Shown here piece after piece: positions 11,580-22,825 of a stretch of DNA of 64,000 nucleotides. The translations under genes and the position numbers were made by a program. How positions within the stretch are numbered: the stretch's first letter is position 1; each line of letters starts with the position of its first letter. The stretch comes from Paralvinella palmiformis (lineage: Eukaryota; Annelida; Polychaeta; Terebellida; Alvinellidae): positions 147,501-211,500 of the forward strand of contig JAODUP010001157.1 of the NCBI GenBank assembly GCA_025642065.1, in the 5' to 3' direction. The notes beneath the pieces are model-generated. The model was not told the DNA's origin, ran no database searches, and saw only the letters and a list, made by a program, of their open reading frames with translations.

Positions 11580-13220
11580 TACCTACAATCTAGAGAACAG
11601 TAGTCAGTGATCTATGTTTCTCTACAAAGTGTCATCTAAAATCTCTATACCTGTACTAGGGCAGGGATTACGCTAGGTTGAACCCATTCTGACAAGCAGC
11701 AGCAGCAACAATATCAACAATAAAAATAACAACAAAACAACAACAACAAAATCAACCGTTGGCGATCACGGTGATAAGAACATCATTACATCTCGTCGTT
11801 GACCTTTCTTCCCCCTCATTATTCCCGTGTTCGCATTAACTCTATATGCAGCTATCCTATCGAAGACATATGCTAATCCTGATGGTATCCGGAATTGTGA
11901 TCTACGACATCTAACTAGTAGCGCTGTGGGCTAAATATGCCTAGCATCGGAGTTAAAATCCCAGCTCGGCTGTAGTTGGAGGATGTTCCACATTTCACGA
12001 AGGTTTATTACCGTTGGAGATTGCTCAGTTTGTTTCACTCGTCGTGTGCATAAGATCACTATTAAACATCGTGTAAGTGTAAGTGTAGATATAGATTGTT
12101 GACCGTTATATAATAGGCACTCGCTGGGCATTTCCAGTTTTGTGGAAATATTGTAATGCTTATTTTAAGGCAATCACTTTATGGTTAATAATAGCTTGTA
12201 CTATACTTGTATTATACTATATTGATATATTATACTATACTTATATTTTACTAAGTTGATATATTGATATATTATACCATACTTATATTATACTCAGTTG
12301 ATATATTAATATGTTTTTGAAGCGGTTGGATTAGGTAACTTGACTTGGTGACGAGGATTGCGTTTGGCACTAGTCTGGTGATGTATGCAGTTATTGCTAA
12401 AAGTGTCAATAACATTCAAACGGTCGGCAGGTTATGACACCTGACGTGATTACCATATGCTAATTTGCTTTCCATTTCACGAAGTATCAAGTTAACTTAC
12501 CATGATGGCTGCCGCGGAAAGAAAAACTGTTTTCCTTTCATGTGGTGGGGCATCCTTTTCGCACTTTATTATAATTAGTGTCTCTCTCGCATGCAAACAT
12601 ACAAGGTGGGTTAAAAGTGGAAATTTTTTGGCGAGTTCAACAGACTGAAATTTATCCTGGATACACAGGAAGGTTCTCACTAATTTGGAGACAAACAATA
12701 GATATTTCAATCCAGCCGTTTAATAAATCGCAAAATTCCTTACTATATAATGCTAAGTAGTCATTGTCACGTTATTGTAAACAAAATCTTGTAGCAAAAA
12801 TCCACATATTACAAATATATGGTTTGTTTGAAATGAAATCAGCAGTTCATCTAATGTATTATAAAATGATCACGAACCTGAGCAATGAACTTCTAGGATT
12901 AAATAAGACATGCGCTGACAATGGTAGTAAGACGGGCGAAAAAACAGTCCAATCAAGCAATCAGACGATAGATTGATTATTATTTATAGAAGACAGAGAC
13001 TGGTTCAATAACCTGGCGTTTACTGAGGGAAATTACGATCTGGCCCGTCCTGTATAATAAATCCATCGCCACTCAACCGGGGATGGTTCCTTCCTTCTAC
13101 GAAACAATGGCGATGGCGTTTTGATTACAGCTCCTTCCTTGTCTACAACCTAAACGACAACAAATACCAATACGTGTAATCCAGCGACCATAAATCACGT
13201 GACAGAGGCGACACGCGTAA
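11580..13220. other. Sequence upstream of the YEAF-protein gene, no other gene seen
   Basis: A CAA-rich stretch lies at 11698-11750 and a partly repeated ATACTTATATTATACT/GATATATT stretch at 12195-12310. No exon was recognised between here and the TATA box at 13226. Confidence 0.45.
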
Positions 13221-13225
13221 TTCAC

Positions 13226-13233
13226 TATAAAGG
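13226..13233 (+). promoter_or_regulatory. TATA box of the YEAF-protein gene
   Basis: TATAAAGG lies 64 bases upstream of the ATG at 13290. Transcription would be expected to start roughly 25-32 bases downstream, near 13252-13262, giving a 5' untranslated leader of about 30 bases. The placement fits a core promoter feeding exon 1 directly and supports exon 1 as the first exon. Confidence 0.6.
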
Positions 13234-13289
13234 CTTCATCCGTCGAAGTGAAAGAAGTGATTTTTCTCTCCGAAGAACGACAACACACG

Positions 13290-13665
13290 ATGAAGACAGC
13301 AGCTGCCATTATAGTACTGAGCGTAAGTAGAGATTAGCTCTATAAAGTCGACACGGCGGCCTCTTTGTGTCCCGATGCTTGTGTTGGAAGATGAACCGCA
13401 ATTTCTATGGCAATATTGTTGTTCTTTTTTACATTTAAATACCAAGCCTGGCGTTCCGGGACATTTCTTTATGACCTTTAACTGTGTCCACTAAGTAGGG
13501 CGATATGCCATAATTTGCGCGCGTGTGTGTTTACATGTTTATGGTTGTGTATGCGAATTTGTGTTTGAGTGTATGCGTGTACGGGCATGTGCTATGTGAA
13601 TCCGTTCACACATTATTAATTAGATAATTTAAGCTTTGATTTGTCAAAATGGTCTAATAGAGCAA

Positions 13666-13741
<76 letters not shown>

Positions 13742-15636
13742 GATATTGAAAAGAGTGGCGGGCGAGATATACGTTTGTTGGATGAGGATAATTGAATTAA
13801 GCACATATGTCCGATATAACAGCGTTATCATGAAGCCAACTTGGTAGAAGCGTTAAGCCGGTTGAGATCTGACTGAAATATAAACCATCATTCGGATTCC
13901 GTTCAATTATCTGTTATCAAGTCGGCTAAAAGAGAACACCATTGTTTAATATTGTAGATATTCTTGGCTGTACTAGGGTCGACAATACGGGTGAATGGAG
14001 CCCCGACTCGCTTTATAACCGATCGGTTACAGCGAGCTAATAGCAGCACGTCGGACAGAGAAGCTGGAAGTATTATAGACAAAGGTAGAACGAGTGAGGA
14101 GCCAAGTGCCGCCGGCAGCCGAAGTCAAACAAATCATCGGGCACCACTGATACGTAGATGGCCTGATGGCGTAGGGTCCAAAGAGGACAGAACAATACCT
14201 CGGCTGATGACCACTAGAGAGATACTCAATGCGGTCAGCGGAGGACGGATAGAGCAAACAAACGGCACCACAACGGCCATAGACGTGGACACGGTATCGG
14301 CGCCTTCGCTAACGGATACCGATAATAACGTGCAGCATGAAATTGGCGCCGCTAGTCGGAGCGGCCGCGGCGAGAGTGGCCCAGCTACGTCAATGGACGG
14401 CCGTGAAGACGTTCTGTACGTCGACAGGGGTAATGATTCGGCGCTGGATGCCGGCACGCCATCGGCGAATTCCGTAGGAAGTCGGGGCTCACAATATTAT
14501 ATGACTTCCACGGAAAGCGGGCAGCCATTTGCATCTGGCGACATGCGATCGGCAGATTGGCGAAGAATCACGACCCGAATCACTGCCGCTGGCTCCTTTG
14601 GCGGCCGAGAGTATGCTTTCAGCGAGTCCGCCAAAGATCACCGGACAAATTTTCGAGCGGCACAAAGGCGGCAGGAAAATAATTACCGATCACAGCGGGG
14701 CGGCACGTTTACGACGGCCAGTAGCCGTTCTCTGAATGAACTAACGTCAGCCGCGTCGACAGGCGAGATCTCAACGATCTCGACAACAACAACAACAAAG
14801 ACAATAACAACAACAACAACGGGCAAAATACAGGGCGTTGGAAACCCATATATCGAAAATCGCGATGAAGGTTCGCACGAAGCTTCCCGCTCAATGCGCA
14901 CTCCGGGGGATGTTTCAACTCACCATCTCCCAATAACGGAGGCGAATGACGACGAAGGCTCTGGAGATGCACATTTGGATTTACGTAACAAGATTGATCC
15001 GACATCGAAACTTACTGAGGAGTTTAAAGAGAAAACGACGATTGTGGCGAAAATAAGGGACAACAGTGTTAGCAGATGGTCAAAGTTCACCGAAGAAGCT
15101 TCCGAATCTGGAAACCAAAATTATCTAGTGGGAGTAACTCATTCTACTGTACTTGGGGAAACGCAAAGTCCAACTGCAACACTATCTAAATCGCCCCACG
15201 GAAGGACTGGTATAGAAAGGACACCCTTAAACAGCGTTCTCCAAACATTCCTTACTACATTTTTAACAGAGACAACGGTGAGCACTAAGGCAACCGAAAG
15301 CAGAACAAAAGGATTACATTTTGACGTATACGAAGCGTTTGGTTCACGGAAAAGTCATAAAACACTAAATGAGAAGGTGCCGATGGACCATTCCATTGAC
15401 TATACGATTATTCCCCAACACGGTTTTAGTAGAATGGCATCTGACAGACGTTTTGCAGTCACATCAACCTTTAACGAGAATAGCCACGAGTCCGGTGAGT
15501 CGGAAGCTGAATCTCACATGGACGTTTATGAAGCCTTCAATACAATATCCAATGGAAACAATGAAGAAGAAAATCATAACAATAACAAACAATCACCAGA
15601 AGCAATTTTTAATCCGTACGAGGCATTCGAAAATGC

Positions 15637-15669
<33 letters not shown>

Positions 15670-15766
15670 GAAATCCACTTTAAACAGAAAACTAGGGGAA
15701 GCTGCTACCTCAGCCAGAGAAGGATTCTTTGACCCATACGAAGCATTCGACAGTGTTCTGTCTTAA
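13290..15766 (+). CDS. Secreted 613-aa precursor-like protein with four YEAF repeats; two exons, join(13290..13322,13958..15766)
   Basis: I recognise no known family. Exon 1 encodes MKTAAAIIVLS and ends exactly at GTAAGT. Exon 2 begins after TTGTAG in the same phase and continues IFLAVLGSTIRVNG, so the join makes a textbook signal peptide (K2, hydrophobic core 4-18, probable cleavage near G25/A26). The ATG has A at -3. The mature part is hydrophilic and rich in Ser, Thr, Arg and Asn, with Thr runs near residues 285-300, a run of 11 Gln near 572-582, and no further membrane segment. The last 150 residues carry D467VYEAF, D533VYEAF, N563PYEAF and D603PYEAF, the last only five residues from the C-terminus; a weaker NPYIE lies at 307. 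Dibasic pairs occur at 77-78, 475-476, 508-509 and 588-589, which would fit prohormone processing, but no Gly amidation signal follows the motifs. Exon 2 is richer in CpG than its surroundings. The gene model is strong; a peptide-precursor or matrix role is inference. Confidence 0.85.
13323..13957 (+). other. Intron of the YEAF-protein gene, phase 0, splitting the signal peptide
   Basis: It starts with the consensus donor GTAAGT directly after codon 11 and ends in ATTGTAG before codon 12. The pyrimidine tract is modest (TTGTTTAATATTG). At 635 bases it is short for this repeat-rich region. It contains a roughly 70-base (AT)n tract at 13669-13739. In-frame joining restores an uninterrupted hydrophobic signal sequence, which is the best evidence that the intron is real. 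Confidence 0.8.
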
Positions 15767-15780
15767 ATATCCGAATGAAC

Positions 15781-15786
15781 AATAAA
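15781..15786 (+). terminator. Polyadenylation signal AATAAA of the YEAF-protein gene
   Basis: AATAAA begins 15 bases after the TAA stop at 15764-15766. That would give a very short 3' untranslated region. ATTAAA-type signals also occur farther down, near 16050, so the true end may be later. Confidence 0.45.
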
Positions 15787-16847
15787 CAATGTCTGACAAT
15801 ACATGGTGCTATTACAGGAAGTCAAACAACGTCTCACGGCAGGTTCGTCCAATATAAGTTCGAGCTAAGCCTGTGATAGATTCGTTTATGTTTATAAATA
15901 TATTGTATACGAGAGTGTAAATCCGTTCATTACCGTATTTGTGAGAGTAAACCCGTTAATATCTGAAGGTATTATGGTGTCATATATTCATATTTGTTCT
16001 AATTGATGTAAATAATGTAATGCAGCTTAATTTATCATGTTTTTGACAAGATTAAACTTTATGTTAAAAAATCAGTTGAATTCCGTTTGCGTATTTTTGG
16101 GGCAATGACTCTAATGGTGCGGAGTTTCTGAGATATTTTAAACAGATGATTAATTCATCTGATTTGTCTTTAGCTTTTGATATTTAAAAACTCATAATGC
16201 TTTTATTGCTTTACCGTAACAATCAACCGACACTCCCCGGCCGGATATTAATCATGTTGCAAATGAGTTTTTCACTTTAATGCCTAAATCGTTGCTCTCT
16301 AGATTAAACCGTTTCCATTGGTTAGCAAGATATTATCACGTTAGACAAATGGCCTGTCGAAACTGGATCCTGGATCCGAGCCACATTACGGCTGGTTATG
16401 TTAGGAAAACAAACAAATAAAGGAATAAACTAATTGCAAATACCACTTTCGAATACCGTTAGACCCGTAAGCTATTTTTTTTCATCTCATACATTTCGGT
16501 TAATGCAGTTGTAACGGTTCAATAGGCAACTTTCTTCCTTAAAATATTCCGTGTTGTTCGTCTGAAAAGGCATTTGCGACTATACAAGGAGTCATTTGTC
16601 AGCTATCAATTTGACCTGTTTTCGCATCAGCTTGTGACATTCTCTTGGTTGTAAGGTATTCTTCTTCGATATCAATTAATTAACCAACTCCACTAGTATC
16701 GATTCTCTACGGTAATTACATGCCGTTTCTTTGTTCTAATTTGAGAGAAAATCCAATTTAAAAGCAAAGCATTATCCGTATTATGGTTACCATTAATGCT
16801 ATTTAGTGGATTGACTTCGTCAAGATTCGCCTTTGTATTTCCTCCAT

Positions 16848-16922
16848 TACACACGCACACGCGCACACGCACACACACACACACACACACACACGTACAC
16901 ACACACACCACACACGCACACA

Positions 16923-16958
<36 letters not shown>

Positions 16959-16961
16959 CAC

Positions 16962-17011
<50 letters not shown>

Positions 17012-17023
17012 CACACACATAAA

Positions 17024-17076
<53 letters not shown>
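16848..17076. repeat. Compound microsatellite (AC)n/(CGCA)n then (AT)n
   Basis: CA and CGCA tracts fill 16848-17020, and (AT)n runs from 17028 to 17076. It lies about 1 kb downstream of the YEAF-protein gene. The open frames across it are repeat translations. Confidence 0.95.
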
Positions 17077-17080
<4 letters not shown>

Positions 17081-17389
17081 CAGTAAGAAAGGCCACAACA
17101 TTAACTGAATATCTGGACATATACAGGTGTACTTAGAGTACCAACCGGATTTGATATAGGTTTTCTTTGCATTAGGAATCCGTCTTGTACGGGCCCTTCG
17201 TAGCAAGCACCTGACATTTAGCCAAATTGGTAATCGTATCACTCGCTATTGGTCACACGAAGACGGTGTATAGGAGTAGAAAATTAATATCCTAAGAGCG
17301 GATAACAATGATAGATAACTGGAGAGATGATCAGCCAAACTCTAACAGTGGACGATATAAGGGGACACGTTAATTAATCACCGATAGTG

Positions 17390-17750
17390 AGCTCCGTTGG
17401 CCTAGCGGTTAAGCAGTCGGCACTTGGTGCCAACGGTCGCAGGTTCGAACCCCGTAAGAGGTCGAAACTTTTCCAGGGATTAATTTCTCGGCTCACTACA
17501 TCGTGGGTGGCTGACCACGTTAAATGGCGCTGCCGTCTCCACTGAATTATTTAAAATAAAGGGGGACGTTAAAAACCCCATGAGGACGTAAAACACTCTG
17601 GCAGTGACCACCCTCATGGTATTTCGGCTCCATCTTTCCGTACTGCTCCCCTGTGAGTGGTGGGGGAGGAGATTTCTCAACCACTCCAACATAGAGGCTG
17701 TGCTAATTAAGCGACAGCCTGGAGATTCTCCCCGAACAACAAAACCAAAC
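17390..17750 (+). repeat. tRNA-derived SINE-like element
   Basis: The head CTCCGTTGGCCTAGCGGTT contains an A-box and the B-box GGTTCGAACCC lies at about 17441-17451. A non-tRNA body follows, running into GGGGGACGTTAAAAACCCC. The tRNA arms do not pair into a cloverleaf, so this is a retroposon and not a tRNA gene. The 3' boundary is not clear; the body may run to about 17750, where short CAA/ACCA-type repeats begin. Confidence 0.55.
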
Positions 17751-19068
17751 CAATCACCGATCTCAAGAGGACATCGGATACAGCTGTTCGAGAAACACTT
17801 CTTCCGGATTGTCAGCTATCAATTTAAGTCGGCGAACGGCCAGCAGCGAGAAGTCTTAATAATGCAGATAACGATGTTTGAATGAAGGGTCGGCCCGCAT
17901 GATGAAGTGTGATATATGTTGATGTCCCCGCCTCGTGATTGCGACCGTTGGAGGCAGCTGATGGGAGAGTATGACGGCCGATTAGTTCGCAAAGCCGGAG
18001 CAGCGTCGAATACGAGAAGGAAAACTGTCGCCTTACATAGATAGATAGAGAAATTGAATTATTAATTCGAGATGACATTGTTCGAGTTACCGGGAAGGAA
18101 ATCGGCTCCAGGAAAACCGAGTGAAACTGGAGCGGACTCAAAGTCCGACATAGAGAGGGGGGTGGGGTGAGGGAGGGAGAGAGAGAGAGAGAGAGAGAAA
18201 TGCCCATAAACACATACACACAAACACACACACACATACAAATAACATAAACAAGATAGTGAGTCATCACCAATTTCAGAATGAAAAATAACACTTTATA
18301 TTCACAATCTTATGAATTGTCCAGATTTTGTATTCAAGAATCTTCAATCTTTGTTACGCATCCCCTCTCCCTCCCGCCACACAGTAACAAAATACAAGGC
18401 ACGATGACAAAAGTCCAACAGAACTAACGCGCAACATCACTTATTTATGCATGCTGTTGACGGCGACTCGGCCAAAGGTCATTGTTCCATAGACAGGATG
18501 TTGACATAGGACCCGCAAATACACCTAAGCTAGCCTAATATCCGGCCGCAGTAGGTCGGCCAAACCCGGAAATGCTTGAGATACACTCACTTCGTCCGGT
18601 CTTCGTATGCCATTCATTAGTGTTCAGCCTTCGGTCTGCCAACCGGAAACAGAAGTATATATTGTACCTATGCTGGTCTGGTAATATGGCGACAAGTAAT
18701 AAAGAACATCAAAGGATCGAGACATAATTTCTTTTTTTAAACCCCAAGAAAGCCTTTGATCGGTAGTGTTACATTAATGTTAGATTTTGTGATAAAAACC
18801 TATTTAAAAATCTATTTTATTGGCTCACAACCTTAATTCGGCTCCACGGCGTTGATTATTTCTGATATCTTGGTTAGAGCCAAATATCTAGAACGCCTCA
18901 AAAACTAGATTTATTACATTTGTCTATCAGTGCATTTTCTTTTAAAAACTACTCGCTAGAGACAGTTCCGAATGCAGTTATAAGCGTGAACCAATTATTT
19001 TCCAAGCACTTTTAGTTGATATAGATATTGTCTATAAAATTACCCATCACCGATAAAATGTTTTGTTA

Positions 19069-19470
19069 TTGGCTTAGCCTTGTCACACCAGGACATAAAA
19101 GCGAGAGGCGACTTTCGACGCAAATGAGCTTTTTAAATGAAACATCCCGCAGAGTATATTTGTTATTTATTTAGCCTCGTCGCTCGTCACGCCAAGGACA
19201 TACGGCCTAGAAGCGACTTCCGACGCAAATAGCTTTTTAAATGAAACATCCCGCAGAGTATATTTATTATTTATTTAGCCTCGTCGCTCGTCACTCCAAT
19301 GACATACGGCCGAGAAGCGACTTTCGACGGAAATGTGCTTTTCGAATGAAACATCCCACAGAGTGTATTTGTTATTTGTTTTGCCTCGTCGCTCCTCATG
19401 CAAAGGGCATACGGCCGAGAGGCGAATTCTGACAGAAATGAGCCTTTCAAATGAAACATCCGACAGGCAT
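19069..19470. repeat. 105-bp tandem satellite, about four units
   Basis: The repeated core GCGACTTTCGACGCAAAT recurs at steps of 105, 104 and 105 bases (GCGA at 19108, 19213, 19317 and 19422). Each unit also holds AAATGAAACATCCCGCAGAG and TTTAGCCTCGTCGCTCGTCA. A related single unit sits at 24915-25010. Confidence 0.85.
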
Positions 19471-19544
19471 TGACGCCAGTGGAATTAAAAGCTAAACCCG
19501 TATCTCTAGATATACAATGTTGCTGATTTACGGCCCACTTTGCG

Positions 19545-19683
19545 CACAAGGTAGGCTAAATGGGCCGAGCGACACCTGAGGTAATGAGGCCAGATGAAAG
19601 ATGAAAACTAGTCCACCCGTGGTTTGAACTCAAGGGCTATATATCTGTAGCCAGCCCTAGTACCAGTTAACCCAGGAAGACAC
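19545..19683 (-). repeat. tRNA-derived SINE, family 1 (diverged)
   Basis: The + strand begins AGGTAGGCTAAATGGGCCGA and ends with a decayed tRNA-like head (GTGGTTTGAACTCAAGG). It directly follows the 105-bp satellite. The tail domain is better preserved than the tRNA head. Confidence 0.65.
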
Positions 19684-22288
19684 CCGTCAAATGTCAAGAC
19701 CCTAGTGCACTATAATATGTGCTCCTGAAGCACATTGAACGCATCAGAAATAAGATCATACGATAATACGTGCCCTGTTTCTATGATTTCCAGACACCGA
19801 ATGCCATGTCCCGTGACACGAATGCCGTCTTTCAATACGCTAGTCATGGGACATGATATTCGTTGGCTTTAGAGAGAAAAAAGATTCACCTCCTCAGAAC
19901 ATGTCACGCTAGGAAGCTTTCGACCCTCACGCACCCAAACTCTACAGAAGCTCCGGTTATTAACTCCGTGTCGTGACACTTCGCCCCTGAACTGGCGCCA
20001 AGGAGAACGTAATACACTTCGTAATTATCGGCGAAGCCAAAACTTTACCTTCTCGGGGTGACACAGGGGGAACTGGCGTTAAATTGTCACCAACCCGCAT
20101 CTCCCCCATCACCTCCCCCCCCCCTCTGTCTCTCTGAGATCGTAAGCCGGACCGAAACGTTTGTTGTGTAATCTTTAGATATGGCTTCAGCACTCACGGA
20201 TTCCACTTCCCCCTCCTTCTCTCTCATCAATCGGAATAATACGCGTGCACAGATCTGAACTCGGATACAAGCGGCTTAGCGACACTGGAATCAGCGGATG
20301 TACGCGTGTTTGGGCTTTCAGGGTTTGATACCAGCGCGGAGAGCAGCATCCTCAATGAGCGGAGTGCTTCAATCCGATTCCAGACGTGACAGATGGTAAC
20401 GGCTCCTCCTACAGCTGCGGCGGCGGCGGCGGACGCTATTTACGGTGCTCCGCGACGATCCGTTGTCATGGAAGGATACTCTTAGCGAACGTTGGCGAGC
20501 GGAACGTATCGGGCGATCTCCGATCTAAAAGGCGCGTCATTAGCTCTATTAGACGACCGCGTGACGCGGCTTTACGCCGACCCCTTTCCTCTCTGCACAC
20601 AAACACTCCGATCCCGATGACACGCACGGTCTGATACGCCGTCCGTGTCTGTGGAATGACGTCGGCGTTTTTGGCGGTTGCAATTTCTCGGCCATCTGTC
20701 TGAAATGTTCTCGCAAAATCGAATGAATGCTTCAACGTTTTCAGGGTGATTCCTATCAGAATTAGTGAGTGAGTGAGTGAGTGGGCGAGCGAGTGAGTGG
20801 GTGGATGACATGTTTAATCTCGGCACTGGTCACATTCGTGACTTATGGGAAATGTGATGATCCAATCGACTAAACCACAGACACGGCTAAGACTGGTATT
20901 CTATCTCTGATCTTTAGGTTTCCAACGAAATGCGTTACCAACTGCAGAGATTGATCCTCTTGATGTTTGTAAATGAAACTTGTGTTGACTAAGGCACAAT
21001 ACAATTATTATTATTATTATTATTATTATTAATATAATTATTAATAATTTTTTAATACAAATTATTTGCACCTTTGTTTTTCTACACCATTATATAGCAA
21101 TACCTGTGTAACATCTGTACACCTGGTAACAGACTATCATTGAGATAGCTCATCAGTATCGGGCCATATAATAAAACATATCCATAAAGTACTGTGAGCC
21201 GATATTTCTGTCATCTTCCATGTTGAACACCTCCACATCTTCGGCACCTGACTCACTGCCAGTGCTATTTGGTTCTGTGGGATGTTACATCTGCCAATCT
21301 CATTAGCCCCGGCAACAGGAAGTCCTCACACCTCTGTATTTACCAGGTGCAGCCAGCGCCGTTGCTAGACAAAACCCACACACTCCCGATAAGTTGGTCA
21401 GGAGTCATTTCGGAAATGAGGAAGCCGGATTGTGTACATTAGTTAGACACGTGACGACCTAACAGTACCGGCCTAATGTTGTCCTACCGAATGGCCTGTG
21501 GCCTGTCGCCTGTGGCGAGGTAGCCGTCGTTCAACCAGTGCCTCCACCGAACATCTATCTTATCAATGCAGGTCACGTGCACGGTTAAGTGCATGTTACG
21601 TCATTTGATTATGTCGCAGCAGATAGAGTAGCAGAGATACAGTCATCAATGGATAGATAACTAGATTTATCTCGGCTATAAAACGGGTTTATTAGTCGAT
21701 GGATGTCAGATATGAATATAAGCGCGAATTTAGTCAGCTTGATAATTAGGAGTCATTAAATTAACAGGTAACACTAGTCAGATCCCGAAGAGTTCACACT
21801 AGTCATCAATTATCTGCTTAATTTCACGATTAAGGTCACACGGACGACAAACGGTCAACTTCGTCGAGCCGACTGTGTACGTTGGAAAGACGTGTACGTT
21901 GTGTCTATGATGAAACGGATGTCGGCTGACGTATTAGATTACGCATGCTGCAAGTGATTGAGCAGTTAATTGGATGATTGGGGTTTAATTAGGGACATTA
22001 ATGAGACGGTATTCGAACGTCATCGAGGACCCAGTCACGCCTCGTCGTCGAAAACCGACAGATGACTCCACGCTCTCGGTAAACATTGACAGGTGTACAG
22101 AAAACGTGGTCGTCGTAAAGCGAAGCGGAAGTAAAATAGTAAAAAGGACAACAACCAACAACAACAACAACAACAACAAAACTGGGGAGAAATAACCAAG
22201 GAATGATCCGAACACGGGCTTGTTGCCCGCCCGGACACGTGACCTAGTTAGCCCGGCTAGGGGGGGAGGAGGGCAGAGCGAGCTGTCT

Positions 22289-22295
22289 ACTTACC
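22289..22295 (-). other. Splice donor ending the receptor's first coding exon
   Basis: On the - strand the sequence reads CCG|GTAAGTAG, a full-consensus donor. Reading through it would hit TAG within three codons, in the middle of a receptor whose TM2 has just ended. This supports splicing over a truncated protein. Confidence 0.75.
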
Positions 22296-22730
22296 GGTAA
22301 ATAGGTTCGACAGTAGCGTAAGAGGTAGTACGACAAAAGAGACCATGATATCGGCGACAGCCAGATTGGCCAAGAAGTAGTTCGTCACCGTCCTCATCTG
22401 CGGGTTACGATATATCACGGTGACGACCAGCGAGTTGTTGACGACGGCTAGTACGAAGACGATCAAATAGGCGATCGAGAAGAGCACCACGATCGGTGCC
22501 GACTGCTTCAACAACGGCGGCCTATACCACTGGATGACGTCATCCGAATCGGCCGGTCCCATCATGGCGGCCGTGACGTTGTCGGAAAACGACGTCATCC
22601 GCTCGAAGACGTCCACGCCGCCGACGGAGTCGTTCACGTCGAACGCGGCCATCGGATCCACGTGCTTGTCGGCGACGAATGCGCGCGCCGGTCGAACGTC
22701 GAGTTCCGGTTGCGTCGCGTTCAGCGCCAT
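22295..22730 (-). CDS. Class A neuropeptide G-protein-coupled receptor, first coding exon (partial; SIFamide/NPFF-receptor-like)
   Basis: This exon encodes 145 residues plus one base and then splices at G|GTAAGT (phase 1). The chosen ATG at 22730 has G at -3 and G at +4; upstream in frame there is a stop at 22841-22839 and no other ATG. Residues 1-75 form an extracellular N-terminus without a signal peptide, with sequons N4AT, N33DS and N51VT. TM1 spans about 78-106 with N99 at the 1.50 position; the preceding residue is Asn instead of the usual Gly. Intracellular loop 1 reads RNPQMRT. TM2 spans about 115-140 and contains NYFLANLAVAD, with D127 as the conserved 2.50 aspartate, followed by LPLTLLSNLFT. 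The loop 1/TM2 sequence is typical of SIFamide/NPFF, orexin and allatotropin-type peptide receptors; LLSNLF before the splice favours the SIFamide/NPFF group. TM3-TM7 are not recognised in the window, so the ligand assignment is tentative. Confidence 0.85.
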
Positions 22731-22825
22731 GTCCGCGTCGATGAAGAAGAACGAGGATGGCGAGGATGTTCGGCGAAGTTCGGAGAGATGTGATGAAGAT
22801 GTGGTGTCGACGTCGGTAAATAGCT

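Larger units (their letters stand above)
15790..22290. other. Region between the YEAF-protein gene and the receptor exon
   Basis: It holds the microsatellite at 16.85 kb, the SINE at 17.4 kb, the satellite at 19.1 kb, and CpG-rich patches near 20.38-20.65 kb (with a (GGC)5 run) and 21.2-22.28 kb. No receptor TM3-TM7 sequence was recognised on the - strand. Confidence 0.4.

Noticed and set aside
13964..13966. TTG as the start of the YEAF protein
   Set aside because: Animal genes rarely start at TTG. The upstream ATG exon and the phase-0 join give a complete signal peptide.
16796..17242. Overlapping frames of 91-131 codons on both strands
   Set aside because: They are translations of AC and AT microsatellites (His-Thr, Cys-Val, Tyr-Ile repeats).
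17390..17470. Possible tRNA gene
   Set aside because: A and B boxes are present, but the acceptor and T-arm do not pair properly and a SINE-like body follows.
19069..19470. CRISPR-like array because of regular repeats
   Set aside because: The whole 105-bp unit is repeated with no unique spacers, and the DNA is from an animal.
20386..20634. 82-codon frame with a Gly run
   Set aside because: The Gly run comes from a short (GGC)n; no domain or gene signal is present.
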